Of a stretch of 11,771 bases of DNA, positions 1-11,771 are shown in pieces. Position 1 is the first letter of the stretch, and every line of letters begins with the position of its first letter. The DNA is taken from NCBI GenBank assembly GCA_025458365.1, contig JALOSP010000024.1, forward strand, positions 1 through 11,771, read 5' to 3'. The notes below the pieces were generated by a model that saw nothing but the letters and a program-made list of their open reading frames with translations, did not search any database and had not been told where the DNA came from. The position numbers and the translations under genes are program-made. The stretch comes from Hyphomonadaceae bacterium. Its GTDB lineage: Bacteria; Pseudomonadota; Alphaproteobacteria; Caulobacterales; Aquidulcibacteraceae.

Positions 1-1178
1 ACAGGTGGCGTGATCAGCAGGGCATAGGTCTGGCTGTCTGACCCGCCAAGCGAGACCGCTGAAATCAGCACATCCACGAGCCGACCCGATAGAGAACGCA
101 ACACGGTGGCGAAGTTCTGCACGGCGCCGTGTTCGCGCAGGTTCGCGTGCAGCACCGACATTTCGATCCCGGTCCGGCCGAGGACATCGCCCAGCGGGGT
201 TCCGATGGCAGCAGCCTTGCTGGGGAAACCGGACAGATCAAGGAAGGCCGGGTTGACGGCAGTGATCGCGAGCGCCCGGTCGGCAACGGCCAGGGCTCCT
301 GGCAGGGCATGGGCCACCTTGTGCCATGGCTCGCCTTCCACATGATGGCCATGGCTCTGAGGCTGGCCCAGTGTCAGGAGCACCCGCGTGCTGCGCGCTG
401 TGCGCACGGCTACCGCCTCGACCCGCAACGCGCCTGCATCGCCAGCCAGCCCGACTTCGGCGCTAGCCGCATGACCGAGCACGGCTTCCGAGATCAATTC
501 GCCCAATGCATCCTGACTGTCACGGTCAAAGTAACGACTGACCGGCTCGCCGGCTTTGAGCGGCAGCTTGCGCCCGGCCACCCTTTGTGCCGCCTGATTG
601 GCCTGATCGATCTTGCGGCTGCCGGGATCGACCACGATCACAGCCTGCGGGATATGGGCGAGGACTGTCTGTGTGGTCTGCAAGCTGGCCCGCAATTGCG
701 ACTGCTCGCGCTCCATGTCCTGCTGGGCCTGCAAGAGCCAGCCATGCAAGGCGGACGCCTGACTGAGGTCACGCCCGACCCATAGCACCAGACCGTCACC
801 GACAGGCGTGCTTGAGTAGCGGATGGCCAATGGGGTCTGGCGCGCATGCAGGGCGTGATTGATCTCGCGCCACAGCGGCCCGTCATGGGCCAGACGGTCG
901 ACCTCCAGCATCAGGCGCGCCTTGGCATGGCTGTCGGCGGCCAGCGTGTCAAACAGGTTCTGGTTTGCAAGGCTGTAGCCCAGGCCATCGGGCAGATCAG
1001 GGCCGGGAGAACCCGCATCAAGGATCAGTCCATCGGGCGCTATCAACAGCCAGATGTCTGCCGTGGCCAGGACGGCGCGGGCTGCTGCCAGCCCCAGTCG
1101 TTCCGACAGACCGGCTGGCGGGCCAAGCTCTTTAGGTCTGTCTTGGCGAGGTGCGGTCATGCCGGTCGGCTCACTCAT
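1..1178 (-). CDS. ppsR: PpsR/CrtJ photosynthesis transcriptional repressor, 3' end outside the window
   Basis: PpsR (CrtJ) represses bacteriochlorophyll, carotenoid and light-harvesting genes under aerobic conditions. Reading the minus strand from the ATG at 1176-1178 gives 392 codons with no stop, running off the left edge. Visible layout: an N-terminal sensory domain (about residues 27-140), a Gln-rich helical linker (about 144-170, around LLQAQQDMEREQSQLR), PAS1 (about 170-272, with HIPQAVIVVD) and PAS2 (from about 285, with ALPGALAVADRAL and NPAFLDLSGF). The family's C-terminal Fis-type helix-turn-helix should lie beyond the window. An in-frame TGA about 28 codons upstream, with no ATG, GTG or TTG between, limits the start to codon 1 or Met7 (ATG at 1158-1160). 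The ribosome site is weak (AAGAG almost touching the ATG). No cysteine occurs in the visible part. It lies downstream of ppaA on the same strand, so the two are probably co-transcribed. Identity rests on domain order and neighbours and is strong. Confidence 0.9.
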   Translation of the reverse strand, partial: MSEPTGMTAPRQDRPKELGPPAGLSERLGLAAARAVLATADIWLLIAPDGLILDAGSPGPDLPDGLGYSLANQNLFDTLAADSHAKARLMLEVDRLAHDGPLWREINHALHARQTPLAIRYSSTPVGDGLVLWVGRDLSQASALHGWLLQAQQDMEREQSQLRASLQTTQTVLAHIPQAVIVVDPGSRKIDQANQAAQRVAGRKLPLKAGEPVSRYFDRDSQDALGELISEAVLGHAASAEVGLAGDAGALRVEAVAVRTARSTRVLLTLGQPQSHGHHVEGEPWHKVAHALPGALAVADRALAITAVNPAFLDLSGFPSKAAAIGTPLGDVLGRTGIEMSVLHANLREHGAVQNFATVLRSLSGRLVDVLISAVSLGGSDSQTYALLITPP

Positions 1179-1200
1179 ACTCTTGGTCTGTTGGCGCCTG

Positions 1201-1248
1201 CCCGGATGGCCATTGCCCAGATTGCCATCACCCGGATGGCCGTTGTCC
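1201..1248. repeat. Direct repeat pair with a nested inverted repeat, upstream of ppsR
   Basis: Two 18-bp copies, 1201-1218 (CCCGGATGGCCATTGCCC) and 1231-1248 (CCCGGATGGCCGTTGTCC), match at 16 of 18 positions and start exactly 30 bp apart. Inside lies an inverted repeat: GATGGCCAT (1205-1213), a 7-nt spacer, then ATTGCCATC (1221-1229), with 8 of 9 positions complementary. The block lies 23-70 bp upstream of the ppsR ATG, in the 172-bp gap after ppaA. It could be an operator, or a hairpin in the ppsR leader RNA. The 30-bp period would also be in frame with ppsR, but no usable start codon would include it in the protein. The structure is seen; the function is inference. Confidence 0.5.
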
Positions 1249-1350
1249 CGCGGACTGACCCCCCTTCAGCTTTTCAGCCGCGAGGCGCCCACACCTGGTT
1301 TGCAGGGCAGTGTGGCAGAAGCCGGGCAACAGCAAGTGCGCCAGCCTGAC

Positions 1351-2313
1351 TCAGCCCAGCCCGCTCTGCAGGGGTGCACAGTCTGCGTTGCCGTGCTGCA
1401 CAAGCCGTTCCACCTGTTCAACCGCGTCGCGCGCGTCGGCAAGGGCGCTATCAGCACCCAGTTGCAGTCGCAGTGCTTCGCAGTCGGTCTCCCGCCCCAG
1501 CAGACTGCCGCCAACCACGATCCGGATGTCAGGGTTGAGCGACGCCAGCCTGATCTGGGCGATAGTCGCGGACAGTTGGGGCACAAGATCCGCGCGCGAT
1601 ATCGTCAACCCGGCGACATCGACCGCGCGGGCTGCAACCTCGGCAATCAGCGAGCGTCCATCATCGCCGGCCAGCACTTCGGCGTGCCAGCCTCTGGTTT
1701 CGAACAAGCCTGCAACCAGCGACAGGCCAAAGCTGTGGTGTTCGCCCGGGGCCGCGGCCAGGACAATGGTACGTGGCGCTCCAGTGGGAGGCGTTGGCCC
1801 GGTGTCCAGGCTCAAGCGGTCGCGCAAATCCTCATGCAAGCGCCGCAGCCGCCACATGGCCAGCCCGACCTGATTGAAGCTCGCCCGGTCGTCCAGCCAC
1901 ATGGTGCCCAAGAGGCCCGCCGCCGGACCAAGCACTGCAAGGCCAAGGTCCACAGGCCGGACGGGCCCGTCCAGCAGATATTCGATCCACTCGGCAGTGC
2001 CCAGGTCTGGTGCCGCAATCGCCGCGTCGGCGAGCTCGGTTGCTCTGGCGGCTGACCAGCTTGGAGCCCCATCATGTTGGGCTTCAGGCATCGGACGGGA
2101 CGGGCTCGTGTCATCTGCTCTCTGGTGACCGTGCGCTGATTGTGGAGCGTGGTTTGGTGTGTGCTCGACGCGCAGGATCTGGCGTTGCAACTGGCGGGCT
2201 GCATCGGCAATCCGTCCGACGCCCTGGCTGATCGAGTGCGGCAACGCACCAGCCCGGCGTGGGTTGGCCAGTCGCGTGTTGGCCAATGACGGGCGTGTGG
2301 TCGTGGCATCCAT
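1351..2313 (-). CDS. ppaA: PpaA/AerR-type cobalamin-binding regulator of photosynthesis genes
   Basis: 320 codons, ATG at 2311-2313 and TGA at 1351-1353. The C-terminal half looks like a B12-binding (SCHIC/AerR) domain. A helical segment at about 139-164 (WLDDRASFNQVG then RLRRLHEDL) precedes a Rossmann-like part with APGEHHSFGL at 188-197, where H193 in the E-x-H-x-FG pattern is the likely cobalt ligand. GW at 208-209 and VVGGSLLG at 266-273 follow. In Rhodobacter, PpaA/AerR acts as a light-responsive B12 antirepressor that modulates PpsR/CrtJ. A G-rich stretch (GGGGGA) about 9 nt before the ATG can serve as ribosome site. The first 75 residues are Ala/Arg/His-rich, with a His-rich patch at 51-63, and show no recognisable domain. 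Met75 (ATG at 2089-2091) is an alternative start giving 246 residues. It is divergent from bchF and upstream of ppsR, the usual context for this family. Confidence 0.87.
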   Translation of the reverse strand: MDATTTRPSLANTRLANPRRAGALPHSISQGVGRIADAARQLQRQILRVEHTPNHAPQSAHGHQRADDTSPSRPMPEAQHDGAPSWSAARATELADAAIAAPDLGTAEWIEYLLDGPVRPVDLGLAVLGPAAGLLGTMWLDDRASFNQVGLAMWRLRRLHEDLRDRLSLDTGPTPPTGAPRTIVLAAAPGEHHSFGLSLVAGLFETRGWHAEVLAGDDGRSLIAEVAARAVDVAGLTISRADLVPQLSATIAQIRLASLNPDIRIVVGGSLLGRETDCEALRLQLGADSALADARDAVEQVERLVQHGNADCAPLQSGLG

Positions 2314-2465
2314 CCCGGAATCCCCCCGGCTTTCTTGTTGGTTTCCCAGCTTCCGGCAGCCGGGACCAGTCGATCAGGTCCTTCCGGCCGGGCAGCACCA
2401 TCGTCGTTCAGGATTGCAAGCATCCCGTTTGTTGCCGTCCCGCTTGAAACACAGGTGCATCCGCC
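2314..2465. promoter_or_regulatory. Divergent ppaA / bchF intergenic control region
   Basis: This 152-bp spacer separates the divergent starts of ppaA (leftward) and bchF (rightward), so it should hold promoters for both the regulator operon and the bch operon. I could not identify a convincing -35/-10 pair. No TGT-N12-ACA PpsR/CrtJ palindrome was found by eye here or within about 270 bp leftward and 200 bp rightward. The clearest structure is the dyad at 2353-2391. A possible bchF ribosome site, AGGTG at 2453-2457, lies 8 nt before the ATG at 2466. The control-region role is inferred from gene orientation. Confidence 0.6.
2353..2391. promoter_or_regulatory. 39-bp interrupted dyad, possible operator
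   Basis: Left arm CCGGCAGCCGGGACC (2353-2367), a 9-nt spacer (2368-2376), right arm GGTCCTTCCGGCCGG (2377-2391). 11 of 15 arm positions are complementary: the outer five and inner five pair without a break. Each outer end also contains its own short palindrome, CCGGC-A-GCCGG at 2353-2363 and CCGGCCGG at 2384-2391, with centres about 30 bp (three helical turns) apart. It lies in the divergent ppaA-bchF spacer, so a dimeric or tetrameric regulator binding here could control both directions. It does not match the known PpsR consensus. GC-rich DNA makes CCGG palindromes common, so chance is not excluded. Confidence 0.4.
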
Positions 2466-4483
<2,018 letters not shown>

Positions 4484-4488
4484 TCGCC

Positions 4489-6105
4489 ATGCAGCTCACC
4501 GTCTGGACCTATGAAGGACCGCCCCACGTGGGGGCCATGCGGGTCGCCACCGCCATGAAGGGCGTGCATTATGTGCTGCACGCCCCGCAAGGCGACACTT
4601 ATGCCGATCTCTTGTTCACCATGATCGAGCGGCGCGACCACCGCCCGCCGGTGACCTACACCACCTTCCAGGCCCGCGATCTGGGCACCGATACCGCCAG
4701 TCTGCTGCAAGGCGCCATCGAGGGCGCTTACGAGCGGTTCAAGCCGCAAGCCATGCTGGTTGGCGCGTCCTGCACGGCTGAACTGATCCAGGATGATCCC
4801 GGCGGGCTTGCCCGCGCACTGAAGCTGCCGGTGCCGGTGATCCCGCTGGAACTGCCGTCCTATCAGAAGAAGGAAAACTGGGGTGCTTCGGAAACCTTCT
4901 ACCAGCTGGTGCGCGCGCTCGCCGACACCAGCCTGAAGCCGCCCCCATTGGAAGGCCGCCGCCCGCGCGCCAATCTCCTCGGACCAACGGCATTGGGCTT
5001 CCGCCATCGCGACGACGTCACCGAGATCACCCGTTTGCTCGATGGACTGGGCGTGGATGTCCATGTGGTGGCGCCACTGAACGCCACCCCGGCTGACCTT
5101 GCCACCCTGCCACAAGCCGACTTCAACGTCGTGCTGTATCCTGAAACCGCCGAAACCGCCGCCCGCTGGCTGGAGCGCAATTGCCGCCAGCCGATGATCA
5201 AGACTGTGCCGATCGGCCTGGGCGCGACCCGGGCTTTCGTTGCCGAGGTCGTGGCGCTGTGCGGGCTCGATCCGGCGCTGGCCGCCGATCCGCCCGGCAG
5301 CCGTATGGGCTGGTGGAGCCGCTCGATCGACAGCAATTATCTCACCGGCAAGCGGGTCTTCGTATTTGGCGATGCCACCCATGCCATGGCCATGGCCCGT
5401 GTCGCCCGCGACGAACTGGGCTTCGAAGTCGTCGGAATGGGCTGCTACAATCGCGAATTCGCCCGCGATGTGCGCGCGCTCGCCGCCGAATTCGGGCTCG
5501 AAGCACTGATCAGCGACGATTATCTGGAAGTCGAGGCCGCGATTGCATCAGTCTCGCCTGAGCTGGTGCTGGGCACCCAGATGGAACGCCACATCGCCAA
5601 GCGGCTGCGCCTGCCGTGCGCGGTGATCTCGGCTCCGGTCCATGTGCAGGACTTCCCCGCCCGCTATTCGCCCGTGATGGGCTTTGAAGGCGCCAATGTC
5701 CTGTTCGATACCCTCGTCCATCCGCTGGTCATGGGGCTGGAAGAGCATCTGCTGGCGATGTTCCGCGACGACTTCGAGTTCAATGATGCCCAGGGCGCGT
5801 CGCACTTGGGTGGTCATGGCGCCAGTGCAGCGCCCGAAGCGGTTGCGCCTGCGATCCCTGCTGCGGCCCAAATTGCCGCGGCGTCCACGGTCGATCCCTC
5901 CCGCGAGGCTGCCCTGGGAGGAGCCGCCGGTGAGCCTGTCCTGCGCCTGGTCTGGTCGTCTGAAGCCGAGCGCGAATTGAAGAAAATCCCCTTCTTCGTG
6001 CGCGGCAAGGCCCGCCGCAACACCGAACGCTACGCCAGCGACCATGGCGTGTCTGAAATCAGTCTCGAGACCCTGTATGACGCCAAAGCACACTTCTCCA
6101 GCTGA
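4489..6105 (+). CDS. bchB: BchB, dark-operative protochlorophyllide reductase subunit B
   Basis: Partner of BchN in the protochlorophyllide-binding heterotetramer. The 538-residue length fits the family. D36 in [10 protein letters not shown] is the unusual aspartate ligand of the NB [4Fe-4S] cluster, known from Rhodobacter capsulatus. C95 in VGASCTAEL is the conserved cysteine nearby. The [17 protein letters not shown] stretch carries D280, which by context is the conserved catalytic acid. [15 protein letters not shown] at about 380-394 is a typical substrate-side motif. After an Ala-rich linker (about 435-483) comes the small C-terminal domain (about 487-537) with [19 protein letters not shown] and a terminal [14 protein letters not shown] lies 8 nt before the ATG. 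The 3' end overlaps the proposed bchH start by 29 bp. All key residues are present, so the enzyme appears functional. Confidence 0.97.
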   Translation: MQLTVWTYEGPPHVGAMRVATAMKGVHYVLHAPQGDTYADLLFTMIERRDHRPPVTYTTFQARDLGTDTASLLQGAIEGAYERFKPQAMLVGASCTAELIQDDPGGLARALKLPVPVIPLELPSYQKKENWGASETFYQLVRALADTSLKPPPLEGRRPRANLLGPTALGFRHRDDVTEITRLLDGLGVDVHVVAPLNATPADLATLPQADFNVVLYPETAETAARWLERNCRQPMIKTVPIGLGATRAFVAEVVALCGLDPALAADPPGSRMGWWSRSIDSNYLTGKRVFVFGDATHAMAMARVARDELGFEVVGMGCYNREFARDVRALAAEFGLEALISDDYLEVEAAIASVSPELVLGTQMERHIAKRLRLPCAVISAPVHVQDFPARYSPVMGFEGANVLFDTLVHPLVMGLEEHLLAMFRDDFEFNDAQGASHLGGHGASAAPEAVAPAIPAAAQIAAASTVDPSREAALGGAAGEPVLRLVWSSEAERELKKIPFFVRGKARRNTERYASDHGVSEISLETLYDAKAHFSS

Positions 6106-9100
6106 GGGCGCCGCCTTCGCGCCTGCCATGCGGGTCGTGATCATCTCGCTGGATGGTCACCTGGCCGGTGTCGTGCGCACGGCTGACACTGCGCTGAAGG
6201 CCACCCATGCCGGGATATCGCTGGAACTGCATGCCGCTGCCGATTGGGCAAAACCGGAGAAGCTCGACGCCGTGCGCGCCGCGATTGCAGACGCCGACAT
6301 CCTGATTGTCACCATGATGTTTCTTGACGAGCAGATCCGCCAGATCCTGCCGGACCTGTCCGCACGCCGTGACCATTGCGACGCGATGATCTGCCTGATG
6401 TCGGCATCCGAAGTGATCAAGCTGACCCGTATGGGCAGCCTGTCGATGAGCGGATCGGACAAGGGCCCGCTGGCCTGGCTGAAGCGGCTGCGCGGCGGTG
6501 GCAAGGGTGCGGCGCAATCGTCGGGTGCGGGCCAGATGAAGATGCTGAAGCGCCTGCCCAAGCTCTTGCGGTTCATTCCCGGCCCGGCCCAGGATTTGCG
6601 GACCTATTTCCTGTGCATGCAATACTGGATCGGTGGCTGTGCCGACAATATCGAGGCCATGGTCCGGCTGCTAATCGCCCGTCATGCCAGTGGTCCGCGT
6701 GAAGCCCTGCGTGCCCGGATGGCCCCGGCGGCGCCCACCGAACATCCCGAACTCGGCCTTTATCACCCGCGCCTGAACAGCGGCCGCGAAATCCGGTTCA
6801 GCGAGCATCTGTCCGACCTGCCGGTTGCGGTCGCGGGCAGGGGCCGTGTCGGTGTCCTCGTGCTGCGCTCCTATCCGCTGGCCAAGGATGCCGGGCACTA
6901 TGATGGCGTGATCGCCGCCCTTGAGGCGCGCGGCCTTACTGTGATCCCCGCCTTTGCCAGTGGTCTGGACTGCCGCCCGGCCATCGAGCGCTACTTCATG
7001 GCTGACGGCGTGGCCACGGTGGATGCGGTGGTGTCGCTCACCGGTTTCTCGCTGGTCGGCGGCCCGGCTTACAACGACCAGAAGGCCGCTGAGGAGATAC
7101 TGGCCCAACTGGATGTGCCCTACATCGCCGCCCATCCGGTGGAGTTCCAGTCCCTGCAAACCTGGAGCGGCAGCGGCACGGGTCTGGCGCCGGTGGAAAG
7201 CACGATCATGGTGGCGGTGCCGGAACTGGATGGTGCCACCTCGCCCATGGTGTTCGGTGGCCGGTCTGATGACGCTGATGGCTGCTGCATGGGCTGTTCG
7301 CGCCATTGCCATTTCGACGATCCCCAGGACACGTCGAAAATGCGCTCCTGCGTCGAACGGGCCGAGGCACTGGCCGCGCGCGTGGCCCGGCTGGTGGCGA
7401 TGCGGGTGGCAGACCGGGCACAGCGCAAGCTGGCCGTGGTGCTGTTCAACTTCCCGCCCAATTCGGGTGCAGTGGGCAGCGCTGCCTATCTCGATGTCTG
7501 GGAAAGCCTGTTCAACACGCTCACCGCACTCGCCCGTGGCGGCTATGCCGTGACGGTGCCAGCCAGTGCCGACGCGCTGCGCGCCATGGTGCTCGAAGGT
7601 AATGCGTCGCTGCACAATACCGATGCCAATGTCCATGCCCTGATCCCGGCAGACGACCACGTGCGGCGTGAGCCGCATCTGGCCGATATCGAGGCGGTTT
7701 GGGGCCCGGCACCAGGCAAGGCCAACACCGATGGCCGCAACATCCAGGTGCTGGGCGCGCGGTTCGGCAATGTGCTGGTGGCGATCCAGCCGGGCTTTGG
7801 CACCGAGGGCGACCCGATGCGCCTGATGTTCGAAGGCGGCCTTGCCCCGACCCACGCGTTTTCCGCCTTCTACCGCTATCTGCGGGAGGATTTCGGCGCC
7901 CATGCCCTGGTGCATTTCGGCACCCATGGCGCGCTGGAATTCATGCCCGGCAAGCAGGTCGGGATGAGTCAGAAGTGCTGGCCGGACAGGCTGATCGGCG
8001 ACATGCCGCACTTCTATCTCTACGCAGCCAACAACCCGTCAGAAGGCACGATCGCCAAGCGCCGTGCCGGTGCCACCCTGATCTCCTACCTTACTCCGGC
8101 GCTGAACAATGCCGGTCTGCAACAGAAACTGGGTGACCTGTCAGACAGTCTGGTCCGGCTTCGGGCCAGCGAAGGCCGGTTTGATCCGGCCATGGTGGCC
8201 CTGGTGGCCGAGCAGGCCAACGAACTGGATCTGATGGATGACCTTGATGCCGCCGACCCGCAGGCGATGTGCGCGATCCTGCAGGAGCGGGTGCGCGATC
8301 TGGAAAGTGCGCTGATCCCCGAGGGTCTGCATGTGATCGGCGCGCCGATGAACCGGGCAGACCGGGCGGCCACTCTTGCCGTGATCGCCCATGGGCAAGG
8401 TGCTCCCGATCTGCCGTCCGGCCTGATTGATGCGGTGCTGAAAGGCGTCCCGACACGGGAGCTGCTGCGCACCTATGGCAAGACCTTGGGGGATGGTGCC
8501 GAAGCCTTGATCGACACGCTGGCCAGCGCGAATCTGGCGCTCGATCAGGACGCCGAACTGCCCGCGCTGCTGCATGCACTGGATGGTGGCTATACCCGTC
8601 CGGCCGCCGGTGGCGATCTGGCCCGCACGCCCGACATGCTGCCCACCGGGCGCAACATTCACGGGTTTGATCCATTCCGCCTGCCCAGCGCCTTTGCCGT
8701 GCGCGATGGTGCCCGGCAGGCCGCCTTGCTGCTGGCCACCCATGCCGAGCGGTCGGGCGCCATGCCACGCTCGGTGGCGCTGGTGCTGTGGGGCACCGAC
8801 AATATCAAGAGCGAAGGCGGGCCGATCGGGCAGGCCCTGGCGCTGATGGGTGCCAGGCCCCGGCTCGACAGCTATGGCCGGGTCTGCGGCGCCGAACTGA
8901 TCCCGCTGGCCGAGCTGGGGCGGCCACGGGTCGATGTTGTGATCACACTGTCTGGCATTTTCCGGGATTTGCTGCCGATCCAAACCCGGATGCTGGCCGA
9001 AGCCGCGTGGCTTGCCGCCACTGCTGACGACGAACCGCTGGAGGCCAACCACATCCGTGCCCATGCGCTGGCCCATATGGCCGCTGTCGGGTGCGATCTG

Positions 9101-9847
9101 GAGACTGCAGCCCTGCGCGTGTTTTCCAATGGCGACAGCGCATACGGCGCCAACGTGAACGCCCTGATCGACGCGGGCACATGGAATGGAGAGGATGAAC
9201 TGGCCGATGCGTTCGAGGCGCGCAAGGGCTTTGCCTATGGCCGCAATGGCGCCCCGCAACGCCAGGCCGCGCTGTTTGGCCAGGTGCTGGGCAAGGACGA
9301 GCTGGCCTATCAGAATCTGGAATCCATCGAGTTGGGCGTCACCACCATCGACCACTACGTCGATACATTGGGTGGGATCAGCCGGGCCGTGACCCGCGCA
9401 CGCGGCGGCGAGGCAGCCCCGGTCTATATCTCCGACCAGACCCTGGGCGACGGCAAGGTCCGCACGCTGGCCGAGCAGGTGGCGTTGGAAACCCAGACCC
9501 GCACGCTCAACCCGCGCTGGTATGAGGGCATGTTGCGCCATGGCTATGAAGGCGTGCGCCAGATCGAGGCGCAGGTGACCTGCACGCTCGGCTGGTCGGC
9601 CACCACCGGCAAGGTCTCGCCCTGGATTTACCAGCGGATCACCGAAACCTTCGTGCTCGATCCTGACATGCGCGCCCGGCTGGGCGAACTGAACCCGAAA
9701 GCCTCGCTGCGGTTGGCAAACCGCCTGCTGGAAGCCAGCGCCCGCAACTACTGGACCCCCGACGCCGAGACCCTGGCCGCCCTGCGCACTGCAGGGGACG
9801 AGCTTGAAGACCGGCTCGAGGGCCTTTCTCCCGCACAGGCAGCCTGA
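6077..9847 (+). CDS. bchH: BchH, magnesium-protoporphyrin IX chelatase H subunit
   Basis: BchH is the large porphyrin-binding subunit of Mg-chelatase. With BchI and BchD (not in this window) and ATP it inserts Mg into protoporphyrin IX, committing tetrapyrrole to bacteriochlorophyll. From ATG 6077 the protein has 1256 residues, within the CobN/BchH family range. N-terminal [15 protein letters not shown] begins at about residue 19, and [19 protein letters not shown] and GGCADNIE at about 169-195. The chelatase core has [14 protein letters not shown], with H617 and E621. The stretch [16 protein letters not shown] is near the C-terminus. A cysteine cluster, C404-x2-C407-x3-C411-x13-C425, resembles the one reported to bind an Fe-S centre in Rhodobacter capsulatus BchH. 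Three starts are possible: ATG 6044 (11 residues longer), ATG 6077 (chosen for its proline-containing N-terminus like relatives) and ATG 6128 (right at the conserved region). None has a strong ribosome site. bchL follows after 18 nt. Confidence 0.96.
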   Translation: MTPKHTSPAEGAAFAPAMRVVIISLDGHLAGVVRTADTALKATHAGISLELHAAADWAKPEKLDAVRAAIADADILIVTMMFLDEQIRQILPDLSARRDHCDAMICLMSASEVIKLTRMGSLSMSGSDKGPLAWLKRLRGGGKGAAQSSGAGQMKMLKRLPKLLRFIPGPAQDLRTYFLCMQYWIGGCADNIEAMVRLLIARHASGPREALRARMAPAAPTEHPELGLYHPRLNSGREIRFSEHLSDLPVAVAGRGRVGVLVLRSYPLAKDAGHYDGVIAALEARGLTVIPAFASGLDCRPAIERYFMADGVATVDAVVSLTGFSLVGGPAYNDQKAAEEILAQLDVPYIAAHPVEFQSLQTWSGSGTGLAPVESTIMVAVPELDGATSPMVFGGRSDDADGCCMGCSRHCHFDDPQDTSKMRSCVERAEALAARVARLVAMRVADRAQRKLAVVLFNFPPNSGAVGSAAYLDVWESLFNTLTALARGGYAVTVPASADALRAMVLEGNASLHNTDANVHALIPADDHVRREPHLADIEAVWGPAPGKANTDGRNIQVLGARFGNVLVAIQPGFGTEGDPMRLMFEGGLAPTHAFSAFYRYLREDFGAHALVHFGTHGALEFMPGKQVGMSQKCWPDRLIGDMPHFYLYAANNPSEGTIAKRRAGATLISYLTPALNNAGLQQKLGDLSDSLVRLRASEGRFDPAMVALVAEQANELDLMDDLDAADPQAMCAILQERVRDLESALIPEGLHVIGAPMNRADRAATLAVIAHGQGAPDLPSGLIDAVLKGVPTRELLRTYGKTLGDGAEALIDTLASANLALDQDAELPALLHALDGGYTRPAAGGDLARTPDMLPTGRNIHGFDPFRLPSAFAVRDGARQAALLLATHAERSGAMPRSVALVLWGTDNIKSEGGPIGQALALMGARPRLDSYGRVCGAELIPLAELGRPRVDVVITLSGIFRDLLPIQTRMLAEAAWLAATADDEPLEANHIRAHALAHMAAVGCDLETAALRVFSNGDSAYGANVNALIDAGTWNGEDELADAFEARKGFAYGRNGAPQRQAALFGQVLGKDELAYQNLESIELGVTTIDHYVDTLGGISRAVTRARGGEAAPVYISDQTLGDGKVRTLAEQVALETQTRTLNPRWYEGMLRHGYEGVRQIEAQVTCTLGWSATTGKVSPWIYQRITETFVLDPDMRARLGELNPKASLRLANRLLEASARNYWTPDAETLAALRTAGDELEDRLEGLSPAQAA

Positions 9848-11561
<1,714 letters not shown>

Positions 11562-11565
<4 letters not shown>

Positions 11566-11771
11566 GCAATGCACCGCTCAATCCCCAACAGGCGCAGCGT
11601 CTGGCCTGGATGATCCGGTTCCTGCCGTTCGCAGGCGCGGTCAGCGACGAGCTGCCGCTGACCCGTCTGCTGCGCTTGAGCCTGTTTCAGGTATCCTGCG
11701 GGATGACTGCGGTGTTGCTGACCAGCACACTCAATCGTGTTATGATTGTCGAGCTGGCGATGCCGGCCTGG
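11562..11771 (+). CDS. lhaA: LhaA/PucC-family light-harvesting complex assembly protein, 3' end outside the window
   Basis: Only the first 70 codons are present, open to the right edge. The start ATG overlaps the bchM stop (ATGAG), with TGGAG 11 nt upstream. After a short hydrophilic leader, the segment ELPLTRLLRLSLFQVSCGM (about 29-47) leads into a hydrophobic helix with AVLLTSTLNRVMIVEL. That is the recognisable N-terminus of the PucC/LhaA/BCD group of major-facilitator-like, 12-helix membrane proteins. LhaA assists assembly of the light-harvesting 1 complex around the reaction centre. In related clusters lhaA follows bchM and is followed by puhA, which supports lhaA rather than pucC; puhA itself cannot be seen here. 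The short visible length prevents a firm choice within the family. Confidence 0.85.

Noticed and set aside
65..886. Short minus-strand open frames at 65-352 and 638-886
   Set aside because: They are out of frame with the continuous ppsR reading frame that starts at 1178 and remains open to position 1.
1179..1350. Possible terminator between ppaA and ppsR
   Set aside because: The inverted repeat there has no T-run following it on the minus strand, and co-transcription of the two regulators is more likely.
129..2055. Plus-strand open frames (218, 167, 333 and 187 codons) in the left part
   Set aside because: They lie opposite ppsR and ppaA, whose minus-strand frames give PAS and B12-binding features; one of them crosses the ppsR-ppaA gap without any family resemblance.
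2384..2391. CCGGCCGG as an independent regulatory palindrome
   Set aside because: Eight-base CCGG palindromes are common in such GC-rich DNA; it is only reported as part of the larger dyad.
2430..2451. Possible PpsR palindrome TGT...ACA upstream of bchF
   Set aside because: The spacer is 16 nt, not the 12 nt of the known PpsR/CrtJ site, so I did not annotate it as one.
6671..8011. Antisense open frame of 446 codons opposite bchH
   Set aside because: Same GC-driven shadow effect; no recognisable motif and it contradicts the conserved sense gene.

Overview
This is a GC-rich stretch of a bacteriochlorophyll photosynthesis gene cluster from a purple-type (anoxygenic phototrophic) alphaproteobacterium. 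Protein features and gene order (ppsR and ppaA on the minus strand, divergent from bchF-bchN-bchB-bchH-bchL-bchM-lhaA) fit an aerobic anoxygenic phototroph such as a sphingomonad. That placement is inference from memory of similar clusters, not a database result. No transposase, phage gene, tRNA, rRNA or CRISPR array is visible.

Left block, minus strand (1-2313): an incomplete ppsR (PAS-domain photosynthesis repressor) runs off the left edge. 172 bp upstream of it lies ppaA/aerR, a B12-binding (SCHIC-type) regulator that works together with PpsR in other phototrophs. The gap between them holds a 30-bp-period direct repeat and an inverted repeat.

Divergent control region (2314-2465, perhaps to about 2645 if bchF starts late): about 150 bp between the ppaA and bchF starts. 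It carries a 39-bp interrupted dyad (2353-2391) that could be an operator. I found no canonical TGT-N12-ACA PpsR box here by eye.

Right block, plus strand (2466-11771): a tightly packed operon. Genes overlap by 4 bp (bchF/bchN, bchL/bchM, bchM/lhaA) or about 29 bp (bchB/bchH), or are separated by 5-18 bp. In pathway order, BchH (Mg-chelatase large subunit) inserts Mg into protoporphyrin IX and BchM methylates the product. BchL plus BchN-BchB (dark-operative protochlorophyllide reductase) reduce the D ring, and BchF hydrates the C3 vinyl group. LhaA, of which only the first 70 codons are present, is a light-harvesting-1 assembly protein. The Fe-S ligands expected for the dark-operative reductase are all present, so the enzyme looks intact.

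I see no previously undescribed system. The points worth a second look are regulatory (the two dyads, the apparent lack of PpsR boxes, the absence of cysteine in the visible PpsR) and at protein N-termini (BchF, BchL, PpaA), plus a cysteine cluster in BchH. Several very long antisense reading frames, one of 833 codons, are shadows of bch genes.
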